From assembly GCA_944385895.1 (NCBI GenBank), contig CALWYZ010000003.1:1-64000 (forward strand): 64,000 nt of DNA, in the 5' to 3' direction. The translations under genes were made by a program, and so were the position numbers. Below, piece after piece: positions 51,066 through 60,572 of the stretch (positions within the stretch are counted from its first letter, which is position 1; the number at the start of each line of letters is the position of its first letter). The notes beneath the pieces were generated by a model. The model did not search any database. It had not been told where the DNA came from and worked only from the letters and a program-made list of their open reading frames with translations. Origin of the DNA: an uncultured Clostridia bacterium (GTDB lineage Bacteria > Bacillota > Clostridia > Oscillospirales > QAKW01).

Positions 51066-51755
51066 ATGATTGCAATAATATGTGCGATGAAAATTGAGGC
51101 ACAGGCTATAATTGACGAAATGGAAGACATAAAAACAGAACGAATTTCGGGCATTGAATTCAACAGCGGGGTGTTTTGCAAACAGCAGGTTGTTGTCGCC
51201 GTTTGCGGTGTAGGAAAAGTTTTTGCGGCTCTGTGCACGCAGACTATGATAATGCGTTTTGCTCCTCATATTATATTTAATATTGGTGTAGCAGGCTCAC
51301 TTTCTAACAAACTTAACTGCGCGGATATAGTAATTGCCACAAGTGTTGTTCAGCACGATATGGATACGACGGCTGTCGGCGATACTTTGGGACTTGTATC
51401 AGGTATAAACAAAATAAATTTTGAATGTGATGCGGGTACTGTACGCCAATTAAAGCAAATAGCTCAAAGGTCATTGCAAGTGGCATGTGTTGAAGGTGTT
51501 ATTGCAAGCGGTGACCGTTTCATAGCCAGTAAAAAGGACAAAGAGTTTATAAACATTTGGTTCGGAGCGGTCGCATGTGATATGGAATCGGGAGCTGTTG
51601 GGCAGGTATGCTATGTTAACAAGACACCGTTTTGTATTATCCGTTCTATTTCAGACTTGGCAGATAATACATCAACTTATGATTATAACGAATTTTTGAC
51701 TGTCGCTTGCGAAAATTCTGTTACAATTATTAAAAATTTTCTAAAGAGATCATGA
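51066..51755 (+). CDS. mtnN: 5'-methylthioadenosine/S-adenosylhomocysteine nucleosidase
   Basis: A 229-residue nucleosidase (Pfs) that cleaves methylthioadenosine and S-adenosylhomocysteine in the methyl and methionine salvage cycle. The general-base glutamate is in MKIEAQAI at residue 12; VCGVGKV, SGDRFIAS, CDMESGAVGQ and the catalytic aspartate in RSISDLAD follow in normal order. Monocistronic with its own promoter. Confidence 0.94.
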   Translation: MIAIICAMKIEAQAIIDEMEDIKTERISGIEFNSGVFCKQQVVVAVCGVGKVFAALCTQTMIMRFAPHIIFNIGVAGSLSNKLNCADIVIATSVVQHDMDTTAVGDTLGLVSGINKINFECDAGTVRQLKQIAQRSLQVACVEGVIASGDRFIASKKDKEFINIWFGAVACDMESGAVGQVCYVNKTPFCIIRSISDLADNTSTYDYNEFLTVACENSVTIIKNFLKRS

Positions 51756-51794
51756 GTTAAAATAATCAAAATTATGTGAAATGAACAATAAATA

Positions 51795-51823
51795 TTGACC
51801 GTCCGAGCAAATTGTGCTAAAAT
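51795..51823 (+). promoter_or_regulatory. promoter of the PrsA-like gene
   Basis: -35 TTGACC (51795-51800), 17 bp, -10 TAAAAT (51818-51823). The leader to the start codon is about 105 bases. Confidence 0.65.
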
Positions 51824-51934
51824 ATTGCTGATACATGTTTATATGGCATATTTTACAAATTGTTAATATCTGATTTATAACTTGTATCAGATTTTATATT
51901 ATTATAATTCTAAAACTTACGGAGGTATTTCCCG

Positions 51935-53524
51935 ATGGGAAAAGGACAGCGTGCGCGTGCTGAACGTGCTGGAAAAAGAGAAGAAATGAAAATAAAGGCG
52001 GCTAAATTAAAGCGCCGCAAAAAAATCAATAAAATCATCGGCATATGTGTAGCCGCTTTTATTGTTGTTGCTATAGTATTTGCAGTCGCGTACAATGCGA
52101 TTGCGGCTACAGGATATTTTCTCAGAAACACTGTTGTTATGTCGTCTGAAAACTATCAAGTAGATAACGCTATGATGACATACTATCTGAAAAATGAATA
52201 TTATACATTTGCAAACCAGTATTCAAATTATCTTTCAATGTACGGCCTTGATACATCTAAAAGTCTTAAAAAACAGGAATATGGCGATTCCACGTGGTTT
52301 GACTATTTTATGAATCAGGCCAAAAACCAGGTCAATGATATTTTGCTTTGCGCTGAAAAGGCAAGAGCCGACGGTATGGAGCTTGGTGAAGAGGAAAAAG
52401 CTGATGTTGATGAAGCTATTGAATCGATGAAATCATACGCAGATGAAAACAATATTACTTTTGAAAGTTATCTTAGCAGTGTATTTGACAGGGGTATTAA
52501 TGAAAACGATGTACGTCGAGCACTTGAATTGTCTGCAATAGCCTCTAAATATTATAACCAATACAGTGATTTTCTTGAATATACAGATGAGGATCTGCAA
52601 AATTATTTTAATGAACATAAGCAGGATTACGTAAAAGCGGATTATATGAAGTATACCTTTACAGCAAGCATAGCTTCTGATGCAACCGATGAGGAAAAAC
52701 AGCAGGCCAAAGACGAAGCCAGAGCCAAGGCGCTGAGTTTATCTGAAAGTAAGTCAGTAGAGGAATTTACAAATTCCCTTACCGCTTATCTTACACAGCA
52801 GGAAGAACAGTCACGTGCAGAGCAAGATTCTGCCGATTCTGAAGAGGAATCTGATACACCCACAGTGGAGGAGGCAGTTGCCGAAGCTATTGAAAATACT
52901 AAAAATGTAATGTATTATCCGGAAGAGGACAGTGAGAGCGAATCCGCAAAATGGATGTTTGCCGACGGAAGAAAAGAAGGCGACACATATCTTGAGGAGC
53001 CTGATGAAGATGCAACAACATTCAATTATGCAGTTTATATAATAACCAAGCCTGCATATTTTGATGATTATGAAACAGTCAATGCTCGTCACATCTTGTT
53101 TACTACCGAGACTTATGAAACAATAGAGAAGGCAACGGAAAAAGCCGAGGAAGTACTTGCTGAATTTAATTCCGGTGATAAGACTGAAGACAGCTTTATT
53201 ACTCTTGCTAAAGAAAACAGCGAGGACTCTACTGTTGAAGAAAACGGCGGACTTTATGAAAACATAAGCAAAGATACTTCTGCATATCCTGAAAGTTTTA
53301 TAAACTGGTGCTATGATGAGTCCAGAAAGCCCGGAGATGTTGGCATTGTGTCAACAGACAGCAGTGTTCATATTATTTATTACTGCGGTACCGGTGAGAT
53401 AGCTTGGAAGAGTTCGGCGCGTATTGGCAAGAACAACGAGGATTGTGAAAGCCATATTGACAGTCTTGCACAAACATATACCGTAACGTCTAAAGACAGC
53501 CAGATAAAGAAAATCAAAGCATAA
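51935..53524 (+). CDS. PrsA-like membrane-anchored peptidyl-prolyl isomerase
   Basis: A 529-residue extracytoplasmic foldase. A basic N terminus is followed by one transmembrane helix (about 33-58) with no lipobox, a SurA-N-like helical region (60-230), an acidic low-complexity insert (about 285-320), and a parvulin domain (385-500) with the NARHILF and EENGGLYENI motifs. Expected to fold secreted proteins outside the membrane. ATG after ACGGAGG. A terminator (53544-53573) follows. Confidence 0.88.
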   Translation: MGKGQRARAERAGKREEMKIKAAKLKRRKKINKIIGICVAAFIVVAIVFAVAYNAIAATGYFLRNTVVMSSENYQVDNAMMTYYLKNEYYTFANQYSNYLSMYGLDTSKSLKKQEYGDSTWFDYFMNQAKNQVNDILLCAEKARADGMELGEEEKADVDEAIESMKSYADENNITFESYLSSVFDRGINENDVRRALELSAIASKYYNQYSDFLEYTDEDLQNYFNEHKQDYVKADYMKYTFTASIASDATDEEKQQAKDEARAKALSLSESKSVEEFTNSLTAYLTQQEEQSRAEQDSADSEEESDTPTVEEAVAEAIENTKNVMYYPEEDSESESAKWMFADGRKEGDTYLEEPDEDATTFNYAVYIITKPAYFDDYETVNARHILFTTETYETIEKATEKAEEVLAEFNSGDKTEDSFITLAKENSEDSTVEENGGLYENISKDTSAYPESFINWCYDESRKPGDVGIVSTDSSVHIIYYCGTGEIAWKSSARIGKNNEDCESHIDSLAQTYTVTSKDSQIKKIKA

Positions 53525-53543
53525 GTTTATTAAACAATTAATA

Positions 53544-53577
53544 AGGCAGACATATTAAATATATGCCTGCCTTTAGT
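53544..53577. terminator. bidirectional terminator between foldase and ECF operon
   Basis: AGGCAG plus CATAT (53544-53555) pair with ATATG plus CTGCCT (53560-53573), followed by TTAGTTT. Confidence 0.75.
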
Positions 53578-54271
53578 TTATATTGAATTTTCTTATTGCT
53601 CTTTCAAATATTTTTTGTGACGGTAAGAACAATACCAAAATAAAAATGACATTTGAAACTGCATATACAGCCGTAAATTTTGCTGATGATATCAAAGCTG
53701 CTGCATATCTTGACCAGCTGAATGTATTGTCCAGCCATATAGCGGTCCAGATATCCATAATGAATGAGAATAATACTCCCGAAAAAGCAGAAAAAATTAT
53801 CAAAAACCATCTGTGCTTTTTGAGCTGTGGTGCAAACACACCTGCCAAAAATCCAATTGTACCCCATGCCAACATTTGAAAAGGAGTCCATGGTCCCTGA
53901 GAAAAATAAAAGTTTGAAATCAGAGCGGTAAGACTCCCGGTCATAAATCCCGCTTGACTGCCAAAGTATATTGCCGTAATAATAGTTATTGCAGTTACCG
54001 GCTTAAAGCCGGAAAGGGGTATAAATATAAATCTTCCTGTTATGCTTAGAGCGGTCAGGACCGCAATTAATACAACCTTGATTTCACTGTGCTGCTTATA
54101 TTCAAACGAAATAAAAAAGGCGGCACATACAATAACGGTGATTCCAAGGCTTATAAATGAATATTGTTTGTTTTTAAATACGCTGTTTCCTATATAAATA
54201 AGCAGCGGAACGCAAATTATCAATAAGGCGTAGGATATATACTTTTTTATTTGCACTTGGCTTTTTTGCAT
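53573..54271 (-). CDS. ECF transporter substrate-binding (S) component
   Basis: A 232-residue membrane protein with about six to seven helices. The LSGFKPVTAITIITAIYFGS and GPWTPFQMLAWGTIGFLAG segments are typical of energy-coupling-factor S components, possibly of the cobalamin/CbrT-like or another vitamin group. It overlaps the double ATPase gene by 25 bases. It captures the vitamin and couples to the ATPases and EcfT below. The vitamin is not identifiable here. Confidence 0.82.
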   Translation of the reverse strand: MQKSQVQIKKYISYALLIICVPLLIYIGNSVFKNKQYSFISLGITVIVCAAFFISFEYKQHSEIKVVLIAVLTALSITGRFIFIPLSGFKPVTAITIITAIYFGSQAGFMTGSLTALISNFYFSQGPWTPFQMLAWGTIGFLAGVFAPQLKKHRWFLIIFSAFSGVLFSFIMDIWTAIWLDNTFSWSRYAAALISSAKFTAVYAVSNVIFILVLFLPSQKIFERAIRKFNIN

Positions 54272-55908
54272 CGTTTCACCACATCTTCAAATAGTATAGT
54301 ATTGTTAAAAATCCTGCGTGAGATTCTTGCACTGGCAGTAGTGTAAAAATGATTGCCTGAGAAAAATTGTGAGGGTTTGCCGACACAAGCAAAAATTCCG
54401 TTGAACAGTAGTGCGCATTTATCTGAATATGCGGCTGCAAATTCAATGTCATGTGTTGTTATCAAAACTGTTTTCCCTTTTTCTTTAAAAAGCTTTAATA
54501 TAATTCCTAATTTCTTTTTATAAGCTGCGTCCATGCCTTTTGTCGGTTCGTCAAGCAGAAACACGGCAGGATCGGTGAGCATGAGCTTTGCCAAAGCGCA
54601 TTTTTGTCGCTCGCCGCCGCTCAAATCATATGGGTGTATATTAATTAGATCTTTTATTTCAAATAATTGAATTGTTTCATCTATAAGTTTGTCTTGCTGC
54701 TGTCTTTCAATATCTAAAGAGCCTGCCAGCTCATAAAGATCATCTGCAACGGTATCTTTTATAAACAAAAGTTTCGGATCCTGAGGCAGATATGAGATAA
54801 CTCCTTTATACAGTGAATTGTTTTTATATTCTAAAATATTTTTACCGTTTATTTTGATTTTTCCTTTATATGGACGCTTTAGTCCTGAAACCAAATTTAA
54901 AATTGTTGTTTTCCCGCTGCCGTTTCCGCCAAGAATACTGAAGATCTCGCCTTGTCTTACCGTTAAATTGGCTCCTTTCAATATATCTTTGTCGTTTTTT
55001 GAATATCTGAACCAAATGTTGCTGGCTTGTATGACTGCAGGCAATATACTTTTATCAGCTGTGTTTTCCTCTTCACTCTGATCCGGATAATAATGCTTTT
55101 CTAAAAAAGTGATCCCATCCTTTACGGAAATAGGACATTCACATTCTATATCAAGCATGCTCCAGATTTTTGCTGCAGTCGGAAAATTGTCGTATATGTC
55201 ATGTCCTTTCATCATGGTACAGGCGCATCTGGGAGTGTCACAAAAAATCAGCTTGCCACGGTCAACTATGAGCAGTTTGTCTGATATTGGAAATAAATCT
55301 TCTGTGCGATGCTCAGCGATAAGTATGGTTGTTCCCAGCTCCATATTAAGTTTTATAAGAGTTGACATAAAATCAGATGATGAAATAGGGTCAAGCTGGC
55401 TTGTCGGCTCGTCCAGAATCAGTAGCTCCGGCTCAGTGATCATAACCGATGCAAGATTTAAAATTTGCTTTTGACCGCCTGACAGCTCATCAGTGCTTTT
55501 GTCAAACCATTCCTGTATGCCAAAATAGCTGGCAAATTCCGCAGCCCTTCTGTGAATTTCGTCACGGCTCAAGCCCATACTTTCCAGCCCGAAAACAAGT
55601 TCGCTCCACACCTTGTCTGTAACAATCTGCAGTTCTGGATCTTGACCTACATATCCTATTTTTAATGAAAGCAAATCTGAGCTTTTATTAAGAATATCAA
55701 CTGTATCAAATATAATTTCACCTTGAGTTTGCCCGGCAGGACTGAGTTGTCTTTTCAAAAGACGCAGCAAAGTCGATTTACCGCTGCCCGTTGCTCCTAT
55801 CAAAAGATTTATACTGCCGGCTGAAATTGAAAAGTTTATATCATCAAGAGCTTTTGTTCGGTTGCCTGTATATGTAAACCCTAAATTTTTGACCTGTAGT
55901 ATTTCCAT
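54247..55908 (-). CDS. fused double ATPase of an ECF transporter
   Basis: A 553-residue protein with two ABC ATPase domains in one chain. The first has GATGSGKST, LSGGQKQI and LLILDEPTSQ; the second GGNGSGKTT, LSGGERQK and VFLLDEPTKG. It thus combines the EcfA and EcfA' roles. It overlaps the EcfT-like gene by 28 bases and the S component by 25, forming one operon. Confidence 0.93.
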   Translation of the reverse strand: MEILQVKNLGFTYTGNRTKALDDINFSISAGSINLLIGATGSGKSTLLRLLKRQLSPAGQTQGEIIFDTVDILNKSSDLLSLKIGYVGQDPELQIVTDKVWSELVFGLESMGLSRDEIHRRAAEFASYFGIQEWFDKSTDELSGGQKQILNLASVMITEPELLILDEPTSQLDPISSSDFMSTLIKLNMELGTTILIAEHRTEDLFPISDKLLIVDRGKLIFCDTPRCACTMMKGHDIYDNFPTAAKIWSMLDIECECPISVKDGITFLEKHYYPDQSEEENTADKSILPAVIQASNIWFRYSKNDKDILKGANLTVRQGEIFSILGGNGSGKTTILNLVSGLKRPYKGKIKINGKNILEYKNNSLYKGVISYLPQDPKLLFIKDTVADDLYELAGSLDIERQQQDKLIDETIQLFEIKDLINIHPYDLSGGERQKCALAKLMLTDPAVFLLDEPTKGMDAAYKKKLGIILKLFKEKGKTVLITTHDIEFAAAYSDKCALLFNGIFACVGKPSQFFSGNHFYTTASARISRRIFNNTILFEDVVKRCKKAKCK

Positions 55909-56762
55909 AATAGATATTCCTTAAGTTCAATAAAAAACGGTATGAATGCCATGACAGTAAAGATAATCACTGATGTTAACGATTTCAAATTAAAATTTTG
56001 CAGTTTTATTTTGGGATAGTATTCAAAGTCAGTATATCCTTCAATATTCATAAAAGAAAAAGTCAGAAATAGCACAACTGACAAAATAAGTAAAATAAGA
56101 TCGTATTTTTGGATTTTGTAATATGAACAGCTTGTCCTTTTTATGCCTTTGCAGCTCCTTGCCAGTATACTGTTTACAGTGTTTGCAGCGTTTTCAAACG
56201 ACCATTCTATCAAAGCCAAAAAGCATATGAGAAAAAACTTGATTTTTTCATGACCGTTTTTGTATGAATACATCCCTAATGCACGTTGCGCTGATAAAAT
56301 TTCCTGCCATCTGCGCTTTAACATTGGTATGTACCTGAGCGTTATTGTAATGGTCAAGGCCGTTTTAGGCAGCTTTCCTTTAAATAAAGATACATATTTT
56401 TCTGTTGTCATAACTGAAGAATATGCTTGACACCATGCCATAACAGCAATTATGCTTATTCCTAGTCCTGCGCCGAACATCAGTGATTCAAAGGTGATTT
56501 TGAATATTCCGATTTTAATTAAAACTGTTTGACCGTAATGAGAAAACAACGGATTTGTCAGTGTTGTAATCACTAAAATTATAATATAGTATTTGATACT
56601 TTCTTTGAGTGTATCAGACTTTCCCAAGGCAATTAAATATAAAATACCGCCCAGCATTGAAATCATCTGCAATATGGGATTAAATGTAAACATGACCGAC
56701 AGCAGAATAAATGTAAACTGCGCCGTTAATACCGCCGGATGTATTCTTGTGTATGCCTGCAT
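55881..56762 (-). CDS. ECF transporter transmembrane (T) component
   Basis: A 293-residue EcfT-like protein with about six helices and the coupling-helix motif SARALGMY-like in AQRALGMYSY near residue 157, then ARSCKGIKR. It transmits ATP hydrolysis from the double ATPase to the S component. First gene of the operon, transcribed from the promoter at 56792. Confidence 0.88.
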   Translation of the reverse strand: MQAYTRIHPAVLTAQFTFILLSVMFTFNPILQMISMLGGILYLIALGKSDTLKESIKYYIIILVITTLTNPLFSHYGQTVLIKIGIFKITFESLMFGAGLGISIIAVMAWCQAYSSVMTTEKYVSLFKGKLPKTALTITITLRYIPMLKRRWQEILSAQRALGMYSYKNGHEKIKFFLICFLALIEWSFENAANTVNSILARSCKGIKRTSCSYYKIQKYDLILLILSVVLFLTFSFMNIEGYTDFEYYPKIKLQNFNLKSLTSVIIFTVMAFIPFFIELKEYLLWKYYRSKI

Positions 56763-56791
56763 GTTTCACCTACGTTTAAATTATTCATTTA

Positions 56792-56820
56792 ATTATAATA
56801 TTGCATCAAACAATTGTCAA
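56792..56820 (-). promoter_or_regulatory. consensus promoter of the ECF operon
   Basis: Minus strand -35 TTGACA (56815-56820), 17 bp, -10 TATAAT (56792-56797): a perfect sigma-A promoter, about 30 bases before the start codon, leaving no room for a vitamin riboswitch in the leader. Confidence 0.85.
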
Positions 56821-56949
56821 ACTATATTGGTTAACTGGTTATTTAAGTGTACTGCTTAAAAAATAAAACTTTAATGAGAACATATGTACAGCAGAGCGCA
56901 TTTATGATAAATAATACTCCTGAATAATCAAAACAGTTTGACAAATTAA

Positions 56950-56981
56950 AAAATAAAATCGCGCACTGTATACAGCGCACG
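56950..56981 (-). terminator. tRNA-Thr terminator
   Basis: The palindrome CTGTATACAG with GCGC flanks (about 56960-56980), followed leftward by GATTTTATTTTTT. A small GCGG/CCGC hairpin lies between it and the tRNA end. Confidence 0.65.
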
Positions 56982-57004
56982 ATTATAACGCGGCAATCAA
57001 CCGC

Positions 57005-57080
57005 TGGAGCTACTGGCCGGACTTGAACCGGCGACCTGCTGATTACGAATCAGCTGCTCTACCGACTGAGCCACAGTAGC
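57005..57080 (-). tRNA. tRNA-Thr (anticodon CGU)
   Basis: A full 76-base cloverleaf including CCA. Acceptor stem GCTACTG/CAGTAGC, D arm, anticodon stem GCTGA/TCAGC with loop TTCGTAA (anticodon CGT), T arm with TTCAAGT loop, discriminator T. Confidence 0.95.
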
Positions 57081-57216
57081 AAAAGATATCTATTATTTTA
57101 ACATATAAATTAAAAAAATCAAGCCTAATATTTAAAAAGCTTGCATTTTAGTAATATTAATATTAAAATATTATTCAACATAAATATTTGATATTTTATT
57201 GTTAGGGTGAAAAGAT

Positions 57217-58095
57217 ATGAAAACCGACTTTAAGAGTACAGATCTCTTGAGTAAAATAAAATCCGAAATGAAAAACATGAGTAAAGGTCATAAAAGCATC
57301 GCATCATTTATTCTTGAAAATTATGATAAAGCAACTTTTATGACTGCTGCAACTCTCGGTGAGAAGGTGGGAGTCAGCGAGTCAACAGTTGTGCGTTTTG
57401 CCACATATCTTGGATTCAGCGGATACCCCACTCTGCAAAAAGCTCTGCAGGATATTGTGAAAAATAAACTAACCACGCTTCAGCGTGTGGATATCACAAA
57501 TAATCTTATAAAGGACAATGATATCCTTCAAAGCGTGATGAATCTGGATATAACTAAAATCCGGGCGACTCTTGACAGCATTGACCGTACTGAATTTAAC
57601 CGTGCGGTAGATGCAATATCAAATGCACAAAACATTTATGTGCTTGGCACTCGCAGTTCTTTTGCGCTCAGTCAGTTTATGACTTTTTATTTAAACTATA
57701 TGTTCAAGAATGTCAGAAACGTAAACAGTAATTCGTCCAGTGGCATATTTGATCAGATATTCAAAATTTCCAAAAACGATGTTTTTATTGCAATAGGCTT
57801 TCCTAGATATTCAATGACAACTATTAAGGCAACTCGGTTTGCAAAAGATAAAAATGCTACCACAATAGCCATTACCGATATGGCAAATTCACCACTCAGC
57901 GAAAATGCTGACATTACATTAATAGCACGAAGTGACGTTATATCATTTGTTGATACTTTGGTAGCTCCCTTAAGTTTGATAAATTCATTGATTATCGCAT
58001 TGGCCGTAAAAAATAAAGATGATATTCCCAAGACATTAAACGAGCTGGAAAACATATGGCGTGAATATGAGGTCTATCAATCAAAAAATGAGTAA
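57217..58095 (+). CDS. MurR/RpiR-family transcriptional regulator
   Basis: A 292-residue regulator with an N-terminal HTH_6 domain (GHKSIASFILENYDKATFMT, GVSESTVVRFATYLG) and a C-terminal SIS sugar-phosphate-binding domain (VLGTRSSFALSQF, VFIAIGFPRYS, ITDMANSPLSE). It likely senses a phosphosugar. Its end overlaps the next gene by eight bases, so both are co-transcribed. Confidence 0.92.
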   Translation: MKTDFKSTDLLSKIKSEMKNMSKGHKSIASFILENYDKATFMTAATLGEKVGVSESTVVRFATYLGFSGYPTLQKALQDIVKNKLTTLQRVDITNNLIKDNDILQSVMNLDITKIRATLDSIDRTEFNRAVDAISNAQNIYVLGTRSSFALSQFMTFYLNYMFKNVRNVNSNSSSGIFDQIFKISKNDVFIAIGFPRYSMTTIKATRFAKDKNATTIAITDMANSPLSENADITLIARSDVISFVDTLVAPLSLINSLIIALAVKNKDDIPKTLNELENIWREYEVYQSKNE

Positions 58096-59311
58096 AAGTG
58101 TAATTGTTATCGGTGCGGGTCCTGCCGGCATGATGGCAGCAGGAACTGCCGCTGTTTATGGCGCAAAAGTAACATTGATTGAAAAAAATAAAATTTTGGG
58201 GCGAAAACTTCTTATAACAGGCAAGGGCCGCTGTAATGTGACTAATTTTTGTGATTTGGATAATGTTATTAAAAATATAACAAGCTCTAATCCGAAGTTT
58301 ATGTACAGTGCTTTAAACGAATTCAGCTGCTATGATACCTACGATTTTTTTGAACAGAGTGGGGTCCCTCTTAAAATAGAAAGAGGTAACAGGGTATTTC
58401 CCCAAAGTGATCTTGCCTCAGATATACGCGATGCGCTTAAAAGATTTATTTTAAATAATAAAGTAAAAATCATAAATGAAAAAGTTGTTTCGGTAAAATC
58501 AAATCCGCTGTCTGTTCAAACGGAAAATGCTGTATACCATGCAGATGCGGTTATAATAGCAACAGGTGGATTGTCTTATCCCGCTACCGGCAGTACGGGT
58601 GACGGGTTAAAATTTGCGTCAGCTTTATCACATAAAATAATTGAACCTCAGCCGGCGCTTGTTCCTTTGCTTGGCTCTGCTGAAATTTGCCCAATTCTTA
58701 CCGGTTTGTCTCTTAAAAATGTTAATGTGACATTTACAGATGAAAATAATAAATGCGTTTTTGAGCAATTCGGAGAAATGCTTTTTACCCATACAGGAGT
58801 ATCAGGCCCTGTTATATTGACAGCGTCTTCAACGCTGGATTTTAAAAATCATAAATATATCCTCAGTATTGACTTGAAGCCGGCACTTTCAAGAGAAGAA
58901 CTTGAGGCTCGTATTTTAAAAGATTTCAGTAAATATATTAACAGAGACTTTATAAATGCTCTTGATGACTTGCTTCCAAGATCAATTATACCTGTTATTG
59001 TCGCTAAATCAAAGATACCCGAAAGACAAAAAGTCAATAATATTACAAGACAGCAAAGAAAGTGTCTGGTTGAGACGATCAAGTCATTTAAAGTTGATAT
59101 TTTGGGTAAAGCCGGTTTTGATGAAGCAATAATAACTCTTGGAGGCGTAGACACTTTAGATATTGATCCTAAAACAATGCAGTCCAAGCGTGTAAAGGGT
59201 GTATACTTTGCAGGCGAGGTCATAGATGTTTCGGCTAATACCGGAGGATATAATTTACAAATAGCATTTTCCAGCGGATTTTTAGCAGGAAAAAGCTGTA
59301 TCGGAGGATAG
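58088..59311 (+). CDS. YhiN/HI0933-like flavoprotein
   Basis: A 407-residue NAD(P)/FAD-dependent oxidoreductase. The FAD-binding motif VIVIGAGPAGMMAAG is at the start; KNKILGRKLLITGKGRCNVTN, ATGGLSYPATGSTGDG and GGYNLQIAFSSG follow. The family's role is unsettled. The ATG at 58088, inside the regulator's last codons, gives the conserved MSKSVIVIGAG start; the longer frame from 58061 is less likely. Confidence 0.9.
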   Translation: MSKSVIVIGAGPAGMMAAGTAAVYGAKVTLIEKNKILGRKLLITGKGRCNVTNFCDLDNVIKNITSSNPKFMYSALNEFSCYDTYDFFEQSGVPLKIERGNRVFPQSDLASDIRDALKRFILNNKVKIINEKVVSVKSNPLSVQTENAVYHADAVIIATGGLSYPATGSTGDGLKFASALSHKIIEPQPALVPLLGSAEICPILTGLSLKNVNVTFTDENNKCVFEQFGEMLFTHTGVSGPVILTASSTLDFKNHKYILSIDLKPALSREELEARILKDFSKYINRDFINALDDLLPRSIIPVIVAKSKIPERQKVNNITRQQRKCLVETIKSFKVDILGKAGFDEAIITLGGVDTLDIDPKTMQSKRVKGVYFAGEVIDVSANTGGYNLQIAFSSGFLAGKSCIGG

Positions 59312-59313
59312 AT

Positions 59314-59982
59314 ATGGGTTATAATATTGCAATTGACGGCCCAAGCGGTGCCGGAAAAAGCACTTTGTCAAGAGCGATTGCCAAAGAAATAGGATTTATA
59401 TATGTTGATACCGGAGCGCTGTACCGTGCGGTTGGTTTTTTTGCGTATCAGTCTAAAATCAACGCTGACAATAAAGATGCAATAGCAGGTATGCTTTCAA
59501 ACATAGAAATAGACCTTAAATTTTTACATGACGAACAGCGTGTGTTTTTGAACGGTAAAGATGTATCAGACAATATACGCATGCACATTGTAAGCGATTT
59601 TGCGTCTAAAGTGGGAGCTGTCACTCAGGTGCGAGATTTTTTGCTGGATATGCAGAGAAGATTGGCCGAAAAATATGATGTTGTAATGGACGGCAGGGAT
59701 ATAGGCACCGTGGTACTGCCCCACGCTCAGCTAAAAATATATCTGACAGCAAGTGCACATGATAGGGCGCAAAGAAGGTACAAAGAGCTTTTGGAAAAAG
59801 GTCAGTCTGTTTCTTTTGACAAAATCCTTGCAGATGTTATTGAGCGTGACAAACGTGATATGAGCAGGGAAATAGCCCCCTTGAAAATAGCAGACGATGC
59901 TGTGGTTGTGGACACCACAGGAAAGACTTTTGAACAGTCATTAGATTTGCTTACCAGATTGATAAAGGAGCATTTAAAATGA
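59314..59982 (+). CDS. cmk: cytidylate kinase
   Basis: A 222-residue NMP kinase that makes CDP and dCDP. P-loop GPSGAGKSTLSRA at residues 8-20; DTGALYRA, DGRDIGTVVLPHA and the REIAPLKIADDAVVVDTT lid region follow. It overlaps plsC by four bases. The order cmk, plsC, ispH-rpsA is a classic Clostridia operon. Confidence 0.96.
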   Translation: MGYNIAIDGPSGAGKSTLSRAIAKEIGFIYVDTGALYRAVGFFAYQSKINADNKDAIAGMLSNIEIDLKFLHDEQRVFLNGKDVSDNIRMHIVSDFASKVGAVTQVRDFLLDMQRRLAEKYDVVMDGRDIGTVVLPHAQLKIYLTASAHDRAQRRYKELLEKGQSVSFDKILADVIERDKRDMSREIAPLKIADDAVVVDTTGKTFEQSLDLLTRLIKEHLK

Positions 59983-60572
59983 ATTTTTACAGCTTTGCCA
60001 AAGGCGTTATAAGACCTATAGCTTTTATATTTTTTCCCGTTAAGGTACACGGTGACAAGGACGCTTTGCCCAATGACAGAGGAATTGTCTTGTGCGCAAA
60101 TCATATATCTTTTCTTGATGTTATCTTTTTAGGACTTACATTTAAGCGTCAGATTCATTTTGTGGGAAAAGAAAAATACGCTGAAAATTTAATACTAAAA
60201 CCTTTGTTCAAGCATCTTGGATCATTTGGTATAAACACAGAAAAACCGGATATTGACGCAATAAAAAAGTGTATAAACGTAGCTTCCAATGGGCAGGTGC
60301 TCGGAATATTTCCGGAGGGCACAAGAATTCTAAACGGCAAAATATCTAATCCTATGCCGGGAGTTATAATGATTGCGCAGAAATCCAAGGCGCCTATATT
60401 TTATGCAAGAATATGTCCTAAATACGGAAAATTCAGATTGTTTTGTAAAACAGATGTCTACATAGGCAAATGCGTATCGACCGCGGAGCTTGGTGTTGTC
60501 AACGGCAGAGGCAGTGAATATAAGGAAGCATCAAAAAAACTGATGCAGATGGTTTATTCGTTAGGTGAGTAA
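59979..60572 (+). CDS. plsC: 1-acyl-sn-glycerol-3-phosphate acyltransferase
   Basis: A 197-residue PlsC that makes phosphatidic acid at the membrane. The catalytic HxxxxD is HISFLD near residue 36, and the glycerol-phosphate motif FPEGTR near 108. Overlaps cmk by ATGA and ispH-rpsA by TAATG. Confidence 0.94.
   Translation: MNFYSFAKGVIRPIAFIFFPVKVHGDKDALPNDRGIVLCANHISFLDVIFLGLTFKRQIHFVGKEKYAENLILKPLFKHLGSFGINTEKPDIDAIKKCINVASNGQVLGIFPEGTRILNGKISNPMPGVIMIAQKSKAPIFYARICPKYGKFRLFCKTDVYIGKCVSTAELGVVNGRGSEYKEASKKLMQMVYSLGE

Noticed and set aside
56763-57004. Vitamin riboswitch in front of the ECF operon
   Set aside because: The consensus promoter leaves a leader of only about 25-30 bases, too short for any known riboswitch, and no such fold is visible upstream.
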